Shown here: in pieces, positions 28,001-35,581 of the stretch | Layout of the letters: every line of letters starts with the position of its first letter | Position numbering within the stretch: the first letter of the stretch is position 1 | Source: Ochrobactrum sp. BTU1 | GTDB taxonomy: Bacteria > Pseudomonadota > Alphaproteobacteria > Rhizobiales > Rhizobiaceae | Direction: 5' to 3' | Assembly (NCBI GenBank): GCA_018798825.1 | Contig: CP076357.1 | Coordinates: 558,001 to 622,000, forward strand | Length of the DNA: 64,000 bases | Program-made: the position numbers and the translations under genes | The notes under the pieces: generated by a model | What the model was told of the DNA's origin: nothing | Database searches by the model: none | What the model saw: only the letters and a program-made list of their open reading frames with translations

Positions 28001-28184
28001 GCTGATTGCCGATCGTTGCATTGAGGTCAGGCGCTACCTGCGCCTGAACCAGCATTGGCTGCAGAACAAGAAGACCACTGAGAAGAAGTGCAACGCTTTT
28101 GTGGACCAAAATGGCAGGATCATACCAGCGAAACATCTGCTTGGCATGACGAGAGACATCATGGCTATATACAAAATTCTTCAT
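19089..28184 (-). CDS. cdiA: CdiA/TpsA: contact-dependent inhibition effector with LHH nuclease tip
   Basis: A 3031-residue two-partner-secretion exoprotein. Residues 1-50 are an extended signal region ending in VLQPMLVQAQ. A TPS (hemagglutination activity) domain with IVTPNGQGLSHNKYGDFNV and IANPNGITCDGCGF occupies about 50-300. Long Gly/Asn/Asp beta-helix repeats with FHA-type units (GRDVNIL, AGDDILI) fill about 300-2450, and a pre-toxin region with GGLLGGVTDFNGMLSGMLGG lies near 2620. A Cys-containing segment follows, then the C-terminal toxin with VNLHHMTQSQSGPIAELTQ near 2974 and IPSGINRAEFAKWRREYW. LHH is the signature of an HNH/EndoVII-fold nuclease family of polymorphic toxins. CdiB exports the protein to the cell surface; the tip is delivered to neighbours on contact. 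The ATG has AGGA 8 nt upstream. Segments of it are copied in the orphan modules at 1-281, 4001-6253 and 8096-9155. Confidence 0.92.
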   Translation of the reverse strand: MKNFVYSHDVSRHAKQMFRWYDPAILVHKSVALLLSGLLVLQPMLVQAQVAPDLNATIGNQPGVGAAPNGVPLVDIVTPNGQGLSHNKYGDFNVGTPGLILNNLNSELGTSKLGGVTPGNPNLNNSGPASVILNEVTSGSRSSLLGPTEVFGGRADVIIANPNGITCDGCGFINTPRATLTTGTPEIDGSGKLSGFTVQGGDVTFGSKGGNFASGDGAVDLFDIVSRRIQIDGPINGKNLRLTAGRQKFDYVTGEATALSGADDAGEFAIDGSALGAMQADRIRIVVTDKGAGVRMRNDMAANAGELTLSADGKISLGNTSGRDGVSVQSKSRQVEARKITSKKKVVVKAAKGITLEAVSADEDIVLGNGEGLLSVAGDVASLGNVELTSSGAITTGNVAAGKNANLQAGQAITAGQVIADGTASLTAASGGIALSGIAKAGNGTLSLTATSGSISASSLVSFNNMTLIAGADIATGDILSGGTLIASARSVKAGNVVAGVDFAATNAANGAVKLKTSGDMRIEATGAIDVASLLSAGNLNITGAALTARNVTSHGLTKIAGDTNVSGQILGAGDVDIAGANIKAGGVLSGVDFAASQSALNGAIILNNSGNITLSAAAGLIDVGTILSAGNVLANAATFKSGNVTSHGETNISGATAISGQLVSGSDITIKGASIDLGTAVAGVDLEALANGNIILSNDAHALNLTATAGNLTAQRLLSSGAVLASATGNLSANALAHGDLDLKAGGTLTLSGQSLAGNNASLNAASINLGTLVSGVDFAATQQSGGSLILKAGVPGTGNLLLNALSGSITADQLLSGGDLKAKAQQDIAYNSLQSFGSADLNSTSGAISLDKNTVVKGDIALTLQSLDLSNDRSKLATAGTLIVNAASANLANSTLTFGGLTLNLSGIADASNAKIRAVTADGGSGNIAIAAQTITTTTATAILAANDLTLTLASVTNPGQLAANNNLTFNIAGNFTNTSTGLVYAGKDGHLFVAGDLLNDQGAILVGQDLIIAANSSGGRNQSITNISGLIKAERDATITTANLTNKRSTVPTWSTVVVSNDAIAKFELNPETWGKPLGHIFVNPATNAPLNLYPGEDYAELAWMAHLYGVITFADGTSYRTRSLQSYEENTPWIWGDSLHSVGEMRSWLLSHYMGDGQGNILLTPDLQSKSVIIVNRNDPFAWTFTWDEGTQMRQSIVEQQFGSNLSPQALIQTGRNLNIDATILNNAYSSIEAGGDAKLTGSVLNNEGIALYRTVTSTCEATGGCEAYDANGNRDGVNDLDKGNSRVTGQSIVGGAFGNIKAAGNMDVSGFATVNNTSAEGSIAGGAQLSTAPATDDPTTILNGMTAGGALYTPNAALNGLSANGTPLVGADLIAALGNSAPKPNSGGFGGTIPGQLFLYETRAEFLDVGKFYGSGYFINRIGYKPDREIPFLGDAYFENQLIDQQLRQLVNQGLGKGSFIPGSDAIEQMKTLLDRGVDFANANGLTIGEKLSPELIANLTETMVWYEKKTVNGVTVLVPTVYIANVDKANLTVAGAIISGDTVDMNVGDVSNSGIIEAKTDLKLNATNILATGGSFTAGNNVSLSASQNLTISAAEMQIGHETFVKSGSGVEAGGNASLTAGNDLTLRGAEVKAGNDVDLSGQSVTLDTAKATNNGSDNVIGTTVQSGKDTTITAKQDVNVIGSSVAAGGNLGIEAEEGSVNVVAAGVEKKVNGVAGTRMSQTDSIFAQTSNLSSGGDTSIKAGDDILISGSKVKAGGDVSLEAKDDINITVAQQRTETIGSEVKQGSETHIGSEISSGGSVRVAAGDKTDADNSHDLNIIGSKIDAKGKVDLSATDNVTIAEARDTGYSQLDTSSKGVFSKKESHSRTDTETAVGSSISGGNGVDISSGNDTTISASNIQAGTADNKADLNINAGGDLIIASGKDTVETDASKSKSGLLSKKSDKSHTYDETTVASELGASGNVNLNAGDNVVIAGSKVTAGDDIAIEGDSVSIIGAQERHDASSSSKKSGLGAGSGDGFYSIWGKEEKSSSENIVANVGSALSAGNDVSIKARETDVNIIGSHVEAGNDIALDAARDVNILPGAESYASEYKEKRSGFGVQLSSGNGSASIGIGFGSAKTEASEGAETNAVSSLNAGRDVIITAGRDANLQAAQVVAGSTVDILAERDVNLLSAQDKTNYEFMHQELFVGVTATVSSQAAAAVGNAYEAGKRVGDGSTANSIAMATIAGINGKYVYDVLSGANETNNWNPGGQLLSGSLSVGFQYSKNSAEGSTSTPVVTTINAGDTVIIEAGRDINAVGAQVSAGYDQYGLPTGGRGDIALIAGNDINLESAKATSENSSKNVSGGVSIDLLNPGVNFNYGQGKGNDTTLTNINTHVTGSGTVYINSGNDTNLRGATVSGETVIADIGGDLNIESQLDTATAKANQVNVSGGVGTNAQGQTSGGISGSYQTAKGDAAIVSEQSGIHAGEGGFDIKVDGNTKLTGGLITSEADPENNRLETGTLEFEDLDTHSKWKADTYGGGFGASGPLVSPPIKEGESETGRALSAISPGEIIITNPDNQQQNVDDLRRDTRETNTSLPGIPDLQKLLSEQLKTQQLYDDAAAKAAKMIGDYASDRFAEAYKNKNTEEMEFWKDGGTGPAILHAIAGGLLGGVTDFNGMLSGMLGGASSAYLAPKIKELVAEFVKEAGLSGSAADFMTNSITGSILQGLGAVTGGTGAAYAGNAFQYNYLTHEQRAKEIEELKACNGDQNCLQTVARAYHELNVSQENELIACKTKECVDAIVASLADSSATLADDYQQLLKLSREAAESALTFQQIDIVTGQTDLTRDIAYAYFTAAFCEANPGDNCKRTGGLLYASNQSLVEAAYGALAGSRPRGTIKQDEINLNETAPATSKATAADVENYFQQNRQYWSSDPIVINGNKVYQRNDLIDPKYVDPKTGKTNLELMQSGRAPIGPDGNPVNLHHMTQSQSGPIAELTQTFHQKNSGTIHVNTQDIPSGINRAEFAKWRREYWINRVNDF

Positions 28185-28217
28185 GACCGATCCTGCCTTA
28201 AATGCAAATTGAAAATC

Positions 28218-28236
28218 ATGCGGCGTTTAAGCCGCA
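28218..28236 (-). promoter_or_regulatory. Hairpin between lipoprotein gene and cdiA
   Basis: A perfect 6-bp stem with a 6-nt loop (TGCGGC TTAAAC GCCGCA on the minus strand) lies in the 59-nt gap before cdiA. It lacks a clear T run, so it may be a partial terminator, a processing site or a stability element that sets cdiA level relative to the upstream genes. Function is inferred. Confidence 0.4.
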
Positions 28237-28243
28237 GAATTCT

Positions 28244-28708
28244 CTAGTCTCTCGTTTTTTTGGACTGCCCACTGCCTGGATTGTCGAGCTTCTTGTAGAC
28301 TTCAGTCAGCTGGGATTTTGGTGTCGAACACTTCTTTGTGCGCGCAATGTCTTCGAGGACCTTGTTGCGATTGCGCAGTGCATCGATTTCCACCTTCTCC
28401 GGTGACTTCGGATCCATAAAGAAGAGCGCCGGAAGGAAGAGAACGCCTGCAGCCCCAAGAACGATATTCTTTCCCTGCGCTTGACTACGCTCTTTTAAGG
28501 TAAGCGTTATCTGGCGCTCATTTGCAGCAAACTCACGTGAAATTCCCGCACAATCAAAAGCGCTGTCGGTCGGATTTGTTATTGCAATAGGCTTTGCTTC
28601 CCGACCCCCGCAGCCAGCAAGACCAATGGTCAACGCCAACAGACTTGCTGTAAGCAGACCAGTCGCCGTTTTTGTACGGGAACGCGATTGAACCTGTTTC
28701 ACCTGCAT
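28244..28708 (-). CDS. Putative outer-membrane or periplasmic lipoprotein in cdi operon
   Basis: A 154-residue protein with a hydrophobic signal (TASLLALTIGLAGCGG) and a lipobox LAGC, the Cys near residue 33 becoming the lipidated N-terminus. A second hydrophobic stretch (NIVLGAAGVLFLPALFFMD, about 80-98) is followed by a charged helix (KVEIDALRNRNKVLEDIAR) and a Cys. I do not recognise a functional domain. It lies 15 nt after the IalB-family gene and 59 nt before cdiA in the same direction, so it probably belongs to the secretion operon. A role in export or anchoring of CdiA is a guess from context. Confidence 0.7.
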   Translation of the reverse strand: MQVKQVQSRSRTKTATGLLTASLLALTIGLAGCGGREAKPIAITNPTDSAFDCAGISREFAANERQITLTLKERSQAQGKNIVLGAAGVLFLPALFFMDPKSPEKVEIDALRNRNKVLEDIARTKKCSTPKSQLTEVYKKLDNPGSGQSKKTRD

Positions 28709-28723
28709 GACTTCGCTCCCACG

Positions 28724-29326
28724 TTACTTTGCAGCGACCAATGTGCTCGCCCGATCAAATGCTGCGCCGAGCCCCTTTAGAGAGACCGTGAATGGAATAT
28801 TTTGATTATCGATGGAAACGGCCGCAAGCTTTAGAGTTGTTCCCTTTCGTGTCGCATCGAGGGTAGCTTTATCAAAGCTGATCGGAACGATACATCCAGC
28901 AGGAAGACAGGTTTTAAAAGGAAATGGCTTGCCGACCTGTCCGTCATCCAACTGAACGGTTAGGCCACGCGAAAATTCCAAGCCAAAGGGCAAAGTCAGG
29001 TTGCCTTGATAGGCATTGTCCTGCGCAACCGGGCTCAAACGAATATCGAGTATCCGCTGACCATTTTGTTGCTGTGCCTGGGTTTGCGAGATGACACATT
29101 GCGTGTTGCCTTTGGCGGCTCCACAGGAAACCGTCCAATCCTCAAAAGTTTCCGTCAATGATGACGCTCCGCCGGGCAGTGTGGAAGGTTTGTCACCCTT
29201 GCCATCCTGGGCGAAAGCATTTTGCGCCATGCCGCCAAGAAGGATCGATAGTGCCAACAATCCCAACGCAGAGGTTTTAAGCGCGTTTGATTTTTTTGAC
29301 GAAGACTTGTCGTAATACGCAGTCAT
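28724..29326 (-). CDS. IalB-family (invasion-associated locus B) periplasmic protein
   Basis: A 200-residue product from the ATG at 29326; a TTG at 29344 would overlap the cdiB stop and is not needed. The signal peptide is LGLLALSILLGGMAQNAFAQ. The mature part has the IalB pattern: FEDWTVSCGAAKGNTQCVI, ILDIRLSP, LPFGLEFSRGLTVQLDD, then FKTCLPAGCIVPI with paired Cys, and a final FTVSLKGLGAAFD. IalB proteins are small exported proteins of Bartonella, Brucella and rhizobia with poorly defined function. Sitting between cdiB and cdiA in one transcription unit, it is a candidate periplasmic accessory for TpsA export (inference). Confidence 0.85.
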   Translation of the reverse strand: MTAYYDKSSSKKSNALKTSALGLLALSILLGGMAQNAFAQDGKGDKPSTLPGGASSLTETFEDWTVSCGAAKGNTQCVISQTQAQQQNGQRILDIRLSPVAQDNAYQGNLTLPFGLEFSRGLTVQLDDGQVGKPFPFKTCLPAGCIVPISFDKATLDATRKGTTLKLAAVSIDNQNIPFTVSLKGLGAAFDRASTLVAAK

Positions 29327-29340
29327 TTTAGCTTCCACTC

Positions 29341-31095
29341 TCAAAATTGCAGCGATGTGCTGACGAAAAACAAATCTTTGGAACTGGTATTGGCAGTACT
29401 CTTGATGATGCGCGAATAGCCGATATCTGCACCAATATTGCCGCCTGCCAGACGGGTGCCGACAGTCCAGCCTGAGACATCTCCGCCCTCGATGCCAAAG
29501 CGGTCCTGCGCGAAGACGTGGCCGTAATCAATCGCCGCATAGGGTCGCAATTCTCCGAACCGCTTGCTCAGCAATTCGTTGTTTTTCCACGGCATCGTGC
29601 GCCAGGTGATCTCGTTGCGGGTAAACAGACCACTATTGCCAAACAGGATGCTGTCGCGGGTACCACGAACATTGGAATAGCCGCCCAATGAAATCTGTTC
29701 CGCGCCATAAAGATTATCCGGGGAATACTGCCCATTGATCATCGTTGAGAATTGCAGGTTCTGGCTTGCAAGCTGAAACGGCTTGGTGACGTTGATCGTA
29801 CCGGTAAATTTGGAAAACTCCGGTTCTGCGTCACCCGCTCCCGGATCCCCTCGGCGGGTTGCGCCAAAAATGCCAAGACCCTGATTATAGCTCAGGTCAA
29901 AGACCCATAATCCACCCGACATGCGGCGCGAATGAGAAAGGCCTAAATTTGCGACCGAGTATTGCCGACTTCCAACTTCGATCAGATTGCCCATCAGGAA
30001 GTTGTTGGTTTCCTTATAGGCAAGGCCTGCATTGAGCGTTGTGATTGAATTTTGATCGCGCAAAATGACACGATCGACGCTCAAACCCAGCTGACCGGAA
30101 TCGCCCGATGAGGCAATATCGCTGAAATTGCCCGGAACCAGGCTACGATATTTGTAGTAGGACCCGTTAAGCGTGAAGCTCCAATAGCCATAAGGCACAC
30201 TGATCGAGCCGGAAATACTGTTGCTCTGGCCAACGCCATCATTGGGCCAAGGGTAATCAGGGCCTGTGTGTTCATAGGTGAGCGACAAAAGGTCATTCAG
30301 ATTGACCAGATTATCCATGCGGAATGTAACCGAAGAGCGCGAATAACCCGTCGATTTCTGGCCAAGATTGTTATTTGCAATCGAGAAATGCCACGGGAGA
30401 CCGGGCTTGTTTTCGACATTGAGAATGGATGCGCCGGGTTCTTTTCCCGGTAACATCGTTGTCTTCGCATTGTTTGAGGTCAGACGATTGATCTGATCAA
30501 GACCCTGTTCAACATCGCGTATATTGACAGGCTTGTCCTTTAACCCGGGAAAGGCTGTGCCAAGTAATCCGGGATAGGCTGCGGGCTGACCATTGAGGTA
30601 AATGTCTGAAAGTGAACCTTCAGCCGCGACAAGCCGCAATTCCTTGGTCTTCGCAATATCCTGTTCGGGCACATAAACGCGTGACGTAATATAGCCTGCA
30701 TCCATGTAAAGGCTGGTGATCTCTTTCAACAGCATATTGATGTCTGAAAGTCCGATGCACCTATTTTGGTAAGCAGCCAATTTGGGCGCAAGGGTTTTAG
30801 GGGAAAGGAGTGTAACGCCTTCGACCTTCACAGTGTTGATCGAAAAGCACGGACCTTTAGCGGTTTGCTTTAAAGGAGCGGATTGCTCGGACCCTTGCGG
30901 GGTCACCGCACGCGGGGTCGCCTGTTCCAGCGAACGCAATCGCTGTTCCAAATCCTGCTCAGCTTGGCGGCGCATGAAGTCATCGGCAGGCGAGCCGGCG
31001 GCATTTGGCACTTGCGTCATGCCAGGCAATGTGGAGGCAAAAAACACCGTGCAAAGCGAGATCCAAAGCCTGCCCAGGCGAATAGACTGTTTCAT
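29341..31095 (-). CDS. cdiB: CdiB/TpsB outer-membrane transporter (ShlB/FhaC family)
   Basis: A 584-residue Omp85-superfamily pore of two-partner secretion. The signal peptide is at residues 1-33 or so, followed by a Gln/Glu-rich linker helix (RRQAEQDLEQRLRSLEQA). The first POTRA domain has CFSINTVKVEGVTLL, CIGLSDINMLLKEIT and YITSRVYVPEQDI; the second has ELRLVAAEGSLSDIYLNG. The 16-stranded barrel fills the rest, with the YSNVRGTRDS motif (VRG) near residue 475 and a terminal Phe (STSLQF). It recognises the TPS domain of CdiA and exports it. It lies 10 nt after one IalB-family gene and directly before another. Confidence 0.93.
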   Translation of the reverse strand: MKQSIRLGRLWISLCTVFFASTLPGMTQVPNAAGSPADDFMRRQAEQDLEQRLRSLEQATPRAVTPQGSEQSAPLKQTAKGPCFSINTVKVEGVTLLSPKTLAPKLAAYQNRCIGLSDINMLLKEITSLYMDAGYITSRVYVPEQDIAKTKELRLVAAEGSLSDIYLNGQPAAYPGLLGTAFPGLKDKPVNIRDVEQGLDQINRLTSNNAKTTMLPGKEPGASILNVENKPGLPWHFSIANNNLGQKSTGYSRSSVTFRMDNLVNLNDLLSLTYEHTGPDYPWPNDGVGQSNSISGSISVPYGYWSFTLNGSYYKYRSLVPGNFSDIASSGDSGQLGLSVDRVILRDQNSITTLNAGLAYKETNNFLMGNLIEVGSRQYSVANLGLSHSRRMSGGLWVFDLSYNQGLGIFGATRRGDPGAGDAEPEFSKFTGTINVTKPFQLASQNLQFSTMINGQYSPDNLYGAEQISLGGYSNVRGTRDSILFGNSGLFTRNEITWRTMPWKNNELLSKRFGELRPYAAIDYGHVFAQDRFGIEGGDVSGWTVGTRLAGGNIGADIGYSRIIKSTANTSSKDLFFVSTSLQF

Positions 31096-31105
31096 AATTT
31101 ATCCG

Positions 31106-31693
31106 TCAGGCTTTATTTGGCTTTTGCAATTCGCTAAGAGCACTGGTGAGCCCTTTCAACGAAAACTTCAGATTGATATTTTGTCCATTCATCAATCGCA
31201 GGTGTGCTTCCCCCGCACTTCCCTTCTGCAAGGCTCCAAGCATTTTTTTATCGAGCTTTTGCTGCGCCCAGCAGCCAGCCTGATTGCAGTTGCGATAAGG
31301 AATGGTCACGACGTTCTTGCCGTCAACGGCCAGACCAAGACCGATGGGCAACACCACATTGAGTGGAACAAGAGCCGTCAGCAGCAACTCATTGTGAGAC
31401 AATTTCTTTCCAGCTTCAGGCGCTGTCTGTGCAATTGCCAGCGTGAGAACATTGACGTTCTCCTCGCCCTGTTTAACCTGGGCGATCTGCGCGACCTCGC
31501 ATTGTGAAACGGTCTTGCTGTCCGCAGCTTTGAGCTGCGCACAACGATAGTACCAGTCATCGAAGCGCTTTGATTGAACGGTTGAGGCATCCTGCTTGGC
31601 TGCAGGCTTTTCTTGCGCCTGCGCAAAGCTGATGGTTAGTAACAATGATGCTAAAACGAGGCCAAGCGGCGTCATTTTTTCCAGAAATTTCAT
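31106..31693 (-). CDS. IalB-family periplasmic protein, first gene of cdi operon
   Basis: A 195-residue product from the ATG at 31693, chosen because the signal peptide (LGLVLASLLLTISFAQA) then follows directly; an upstream start at 31735 adds 14 non-signal residues. The mature protein shows the IalB layout: FDDWYYRCAQLKAADSKTVS then QCEV, LPLG-like LPIGLGLAVDGKNVVTIPY, NCNQAGCWAQQ with paired Cys, and a final LKFSLKGLTSAL. It is only distantly similar to the other IalB copy, so this is not a recent duplication. As the first gene it starts the operon that contains cdiB and cdiA. Confidence 0.85.
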   Translation of the reverse strand: MKFLEKMTPLGLVLASLLLTISFAQAQEKPAAKQDASTVQSKRFDDWYYRCAQLKAADSKTVSQCEVAQIAQVKQGEENVNVLTLAIAQTAPEAGKKLSHNELLLTALVPLNVVLPIGLGLAVDGKNVVTIPYRNCNQAGCWAQQKLDKKMLGALQKGSAGEAHLRLMNGQNINLKFSLKGLTSALSELQKPNKA

Positions 31694-32804
31694 CCCACAC
31701 CCCCGCTCTAAAATCCCCCATCCCCGAGGAACCAATGTCCAAACCAGAGCTTTATCTCCCCGGACAGACTTAATTTTTGAGCATTCCAGTAACGATCAAA
31801 CGTACATTCTGAATATTAGCAAGTACTGTTACAAAATCCTGCTTATTCAAAAATCATTCACATTTCAGAACTCACGCATTTCGATTGAGGTATCAGAAAT
31901 CAGATGTCAACAATCACGCTTTCTATTTGAGGCAAACCTAGACGTTAGTAGCATGCAACTCGCTCCAAATTCATCGTTTCAGCCGGAGCCAATTCATATA
32001 CACCCTTAATGACTGCTCGATCATCTCCAACTTTTGCCCCGACTTTTCTTCGACACTAAAAAGTACGGGCTTAAAATCTCCACGGATACATCAATAAGAA
32101 TCTCCTACGCGCGAGAGGAGGCAAGATCAATCCAATGAGGGAAATGTCACCGTTACATATCCGTGAAACGTGTCATTCTGGCGCATCGTGACAGGCGTTG
32201 AAAGTGAATTAATCCAAAGCTCAACCCAACTGGGTAATCGTGGCCGGAAATTAGCACCCGGACAAACCGCGCAATTGATGCGGTGGCCATTCGGCACCCT
32301 TTAACGTCCTGCTACTGCGATCATGAAACGATTTTTCCAGAATACAAAATTGAACGCATCGGGACAAACAATGTTACTGGGATATTGATGGGCGATCTTC
32401 TTGAGGCACGGTCGCATCTGTTCAATAGTTGAGGCAAAACTCCATTGATTCAGATGCTGACGACATTCTATCAGCTGACCGCAGCTGTTTCTTGCAGTTC
32501 AGCAATGGGTAAGTTGAAACTCTGTGCGATTGCGAGATTGAAAGCAGATCAACCAAGAATGCAATGTGCCTCGTCCGTTGACGGTCTCGGTCTAATTCGC
32601 GTGCCTTCAATGAGGCATATTTTTGCGGACATCCATCGAAGCCAATGCATTGTAGGAACACATCGGCTTCGTTAGGATTTTCACGCTTGCCACATTTGTC
32701 ACAGCGTTTCCGATAGTTACAACCATTTTTCAGATTGTGAAATTAGCTGCGAAATCAAACAACATTTCTAATCAAGCTCAGCAAGAGGTTACTGTTTGAT
32801 TGCA
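31694..32804. other. 1.1-kb region without a clear gene
   Basis: This holds the promoter side of the cdi operon (31694-31900) and the downstream side of leuA. Short frames at 32422-32661 (minus) and 32445-32675 (plus) overlap each other, lack good ribosome sites and show no family signal. No tRNA, hairpin terminator or IS end stood out. The composition around 31780-32100 is AT-rich. Confidence 0.4.
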
Positions 32805-34478
32805 TTAAAGGGTCTCCGCTGCAGCGCCGAGTACAGCACGGACCGACGCCAATGCGATATCCTCATCGATACCCACACCAAAGATCTTATGTCCGTTCTG
32901 CGTTCGACATTCAATGTATGCGACCGCTTGTGCATTTGCGCCCTGCCTCAAGGCATGTTCATGATAATCGACAATTTCCAAATCAATACCGCAGCCGGAC
33001 TGAAGTGCCGAGACTGTACTGGATATTAAGCCATTCCCTTTCCCAGTGATTGACAGCTCCTTACCTAAGTGGCGAACTCGTCCGGCAAAGGTTCGAGCTG
33101 CCCCAGTTCTTATTGGCCGGGGTTCTTTGTAGCTTAAGAGTTCAAAAGCCGGATTGTCGTTCAAATGATAAATTTCACAAAACAGCGTCCAGATCATTTC
33201 TGCGGTTATTTCTTTCCCGCTATCATCAGCGTGCGCCTGAACCCGTCGACTGAAGTCGATTTGGAGTGAGCGAGGCAATTTCAGCCCGTGGTCTTGCTCA
33301 AGTATCCATGCCACGCCTCCCTTACCGGATTGACTGTTGACACGGATTACGGCTTCGTAACTTTCACCTATATCCATTGGGTCAATGGGAAGGTAAGGCA
33401 TTTCCCAAATACCATCATTGCGAGTTTCATGGGCCGCGAAACCTTTGCGGATTGCATCCTGATGCGATCCGGAAAAGGCAGTATGAACGAGTTCACCGGC
33501 ATAGGGGTGTCGCGGATGAACTGGCAAGTCATTGCAGTGTTCAACTGTTCGAACGATCGAGCGCATCTCAGGAAAATAGAGCTTCGGATCGATACCTTGC
33601 GTATAAAGATTAAGAGCCAAAGTGACGAGATCGACATTGCCGGTCCGTTCGCCGTTCCCAAACAAGCAGCCCTCGACCCGGTCTGCGCCAGCAAGCAGTG
33701 CTTGCTCTGTCGCTGCAACCGCAGTGCCCCGATCATTATGCGGATGCACGCTGATTATAACGCTGTCTCGGCATGAGATATTTCTGCAGAACCACTCGAT
33801 CTGGTCTGCATAGACATTCGGCATAGAAACCTCAACCGTCGCAGGAAGATTGAGGATTGCCTTGTTTTGTGGCGTTGGCTTTATCACATCCAACACACGC
33901 TCGCATATTTCCAAAGCAAAATCAGGTTCCGTAAAACAAAAAGTTTCCGGCGAATATTCAAAAGTCCACCGTGTCTCTGGCTGTTTGCAGCTTTCAGTCA
34001 CCATGGCGGCAACACCACTCACGGCCAAATCGATGATCTGCTGCTTGTCCATCCCAAAGACGACACGACGGAAGAGTGGAGCTGTAGCGTTATAAAGATG
34101 AACGACGGCCTGCTTTGCCCCCTTTAGAGCTTCGAAAGTGCGTGCGATCAGGTCCGCTCTTGACTGGGTCAGAACCTGAATCGTCACGTCTTCCGGAACC
34201 AGATCACACTCGATCAGTTGCCTGACAAAATTGAACTCCGTTTGCGAGGCAGATGGAAAGGCAACTTCGATTTCCTTGAAACCGATTTCTAAGAGCATCC
34301 GATAGAAGCGCATTTTCTTCTCGCCATTCATGGGGTCGGCGAGTGCCTGATTTCCATCGCGCAAATCTGTCGAAACCCAGCGCGGCGCTTGCGTCAATCG
34401 CCGGCTGGGCCATTGGCGATCAACCAGATTAATCGGAGATAAAAACGGACGGTATTTTTGATCTGGGGTCTGCATCAT
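32805..34478 (-). CDS. leuA: 2-isopropylmalate synthase
   Basis: A 557-residue enzyme of the long LeuA type that condenses acetyl-CoA with 2-oxoisovalerate in the first committed step of leucine synthesis. The catalytic TIM barrel begins with [15 protein letters not shown] (metal and substrate Asp/Arg), and [13 protein letters not shown] carries the metal-binding His pair. [16 protein letters not shown] is the family signature. The C-terminal regulatory LeuA dimer domain (about 430-557) gives leucine feedback. The start is taken as the ATG at 34478; an upstream TTG at 34496 is possible. It is divergent from an AraC-type gene across ~300 bp. Confidence 0.93.
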   Translation of the reverse strand: MMQTPDQKYRPFLSPINLVDRQWPSRRLTQAPRWVSTDLRDGNQALADPMNGEKKMRFYRMLLEIGFKEIEVAFPSASQTEFNFVRQLIECDLVPEDVTIQVLTQSRADLIARTFEALKGAKQAVVHLYNATAPLFRRVVFGMDKQQIIDLAVSGVAAMVTESCKQPETRWTFEYSPETFCFTEPDFALEICERVLDVIKPTPQNKAILNLPATVEVSMPNVYADQIEWFCRNISCRDSVIISVHPHNDRGTAVAATEQALLAGADRVEGCLFGNGERTGNVDLVTLALNLYTQGIDPKLYFPEMRSIVRTVEHCNDLPVHPRHPYAGELVHTAFSGSHQDAIRKGFAAHETRNDGIWEMPYLPIDPMDIGESYEAVIRVNSQSGKGGVAWILEQDHGLKLPRSLQIDFSRRVQAHADDSGKEITAEMIWTLFCEIYHLNDNPAFELLSYKEPRPIRTGAARTFAGRVRHLGKELSITGKGNGLISSTVSALQSGCGIDLEIVDYHEHALRQGANAQAVAYIECRTQNGHKIFGVGIDEDIALASVRAVLGAAAETL

Positions 34479-34541
34479 CACGGTAATTTCTTTCAATATT
34501 TGGGTATTGCGGCGTCAACTTCGATAGTTCGATGGCAGGTA

Positions 34542-34574
34542 CGACCGTTGCGTTGCCAAGGACAGCAACGGTCG
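34542..34574. promoter_or_regulatory. 10-bp inverted repeat upstream of leuA
   Basis: CGACCGTTGC at 34542-34551 and GCAACGGTCG at 34565-34574 form a perfect 10-bp inverted repeat with a 13-nt spacer, about 65-95 nt before the leuA start. No T run follows on either strand, so it is not a standard terminator. It could be an attenuator hairpin in the leuA leader or a regulator site shared with the divergent araC-type gene. Confidence 0.5.
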
Positions 34575-34779
34575 CTTCTAAGTCGAGGTCGAAACACGGC
34601 TTCGACAGCACGCAGCAACTCTGATGTAAAAGAATGTTTTCCGAGCTTGAAATTTCTCGTCAGCATGAAAAAAGGCACGGTAGACTCTTCCGAATATGGT
34701 TTCATTGACAGCTAATACATGAAAGAAGGTTGGCATTCTCGCTTGTAAAGGCCTGTTAATAGCTCTAAAGGGTCAATCT

Positions 34780-35547
34780 ATGTCGCTCTCTTATCCGCCG
34801 CCCGTTAGGCTTGCCGTCACTGCCATTGCTCAAGATGACACGGCATTTTCGAGAACATCCCATCGCCACGAAGACGCCCAGCTCATCTATGCCCGGTCCG
34901 GTATTGTCACGGTTTCCACCAAAACAGGTCATTGGGTTGTCCCGCCAAATCGCGCGGTCTGGGTGCCCGCGATGATCGAGCACGCGACACGAAGCCATGG
35001 GCCCGTCGAATTTCGGACGCTCTTTATCCGACCGGAAGCTATCGAAACGCTTCCTTCAATATGTGGCGTCGTGGAAGTTTCGCCCTTACTGCGTGAGTTG
35101 ATATTACGAATGATTGAGTTGCAAGTTAAGGCTCTTAATGCCACACCCTTCGCACAACGTGTCTGCGAGTTGTTATTGGAGGAATTAACTTTTCTTCCAA
35201 CCGAGCCGCTCAATCTGCCAATGCCAACGTCTCAACGTCTAAGCAAGTTGTGCTTTGCTTTAGAAGCAGAACCAAACACTACGTTGTCTATAGAGGAAGC
35301 AGCTGCGCAATCCGGAATGAGCAGAAGAAGTTTCATGCGACATTTCGAACGAGAAACGGGCATGACCTATGGCCGTTGGCGGCAACAGCTTCGGATGCTG
35401 AAAGCCTTGCCACAGTTGGCTGCGCGGGAGCCAATTGTCAGTATTGCGCTGGATTGTGGATACCAAAGTGCGAGCGCTTTTTCAGCAACGTTCAAGCGGA
35501 GCCTAGGGCGCCTTCCCTCGGATTATTTTAATAGCCAAACGCGCTGA
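34780..35547 (+). CDS. AraC-family transcriptional regulator
   Basis: A 255-residue protein with an N-terminal cupin sensor (SHRHEDAQLIYARSG, VVPPNRAVWVPAMIEHAT, about 25-90) and a C-terminal double helix-turn-helix (about 150-250): LSIEEAAAQSGMSRRSFMRH, FERETGMTYGRWRQQLRM, then VSIALDCGYQSASAFSATF and KRSLGRLPSDYF. This layout is the small-ligand-sensing AraC type. Its target is not evident. It is divergent from leuA and upstream of a hypothetical exported protein. Confidence 0.9.
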   Translation: MSLSYPPPVRLAVTAIAQDDTAFSRTSHRHEDAQLIYARSGIVTVSTKTGHWVVPPNRAVWVPAMIEHATRSHGPVEFRTLFIRPEAIETLPSICGVVEVSPLLRELILRMIELQVKALNATPFAQRVCELLLEELTFLPTEPLNLPMPTSQRLSKLCFALEAEPNTTLSIEEAAAQSGMSRRSFMRHFERETGMTYGRWRQQLRMLKALPQLAAREPIVSIALDCGYQSASAFSATFKRSLGRLPSDYFNSQTR

Positions 35548-35581
35548 TAAACAAACTTTTAGCATGAAGTGAGCAACGCTA

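Noticed and set aside
28218..28236. Hairpin before cdiA as a full terminator
   Set aside because: The stem is only 6 bp and no T run follows, so I list it as a possible regulatory hairpin only.
32422..32675. Overlapping short frames on both strands
   Set aside because: No ribosome site, no domain, and mutual overlap; left as a gap.
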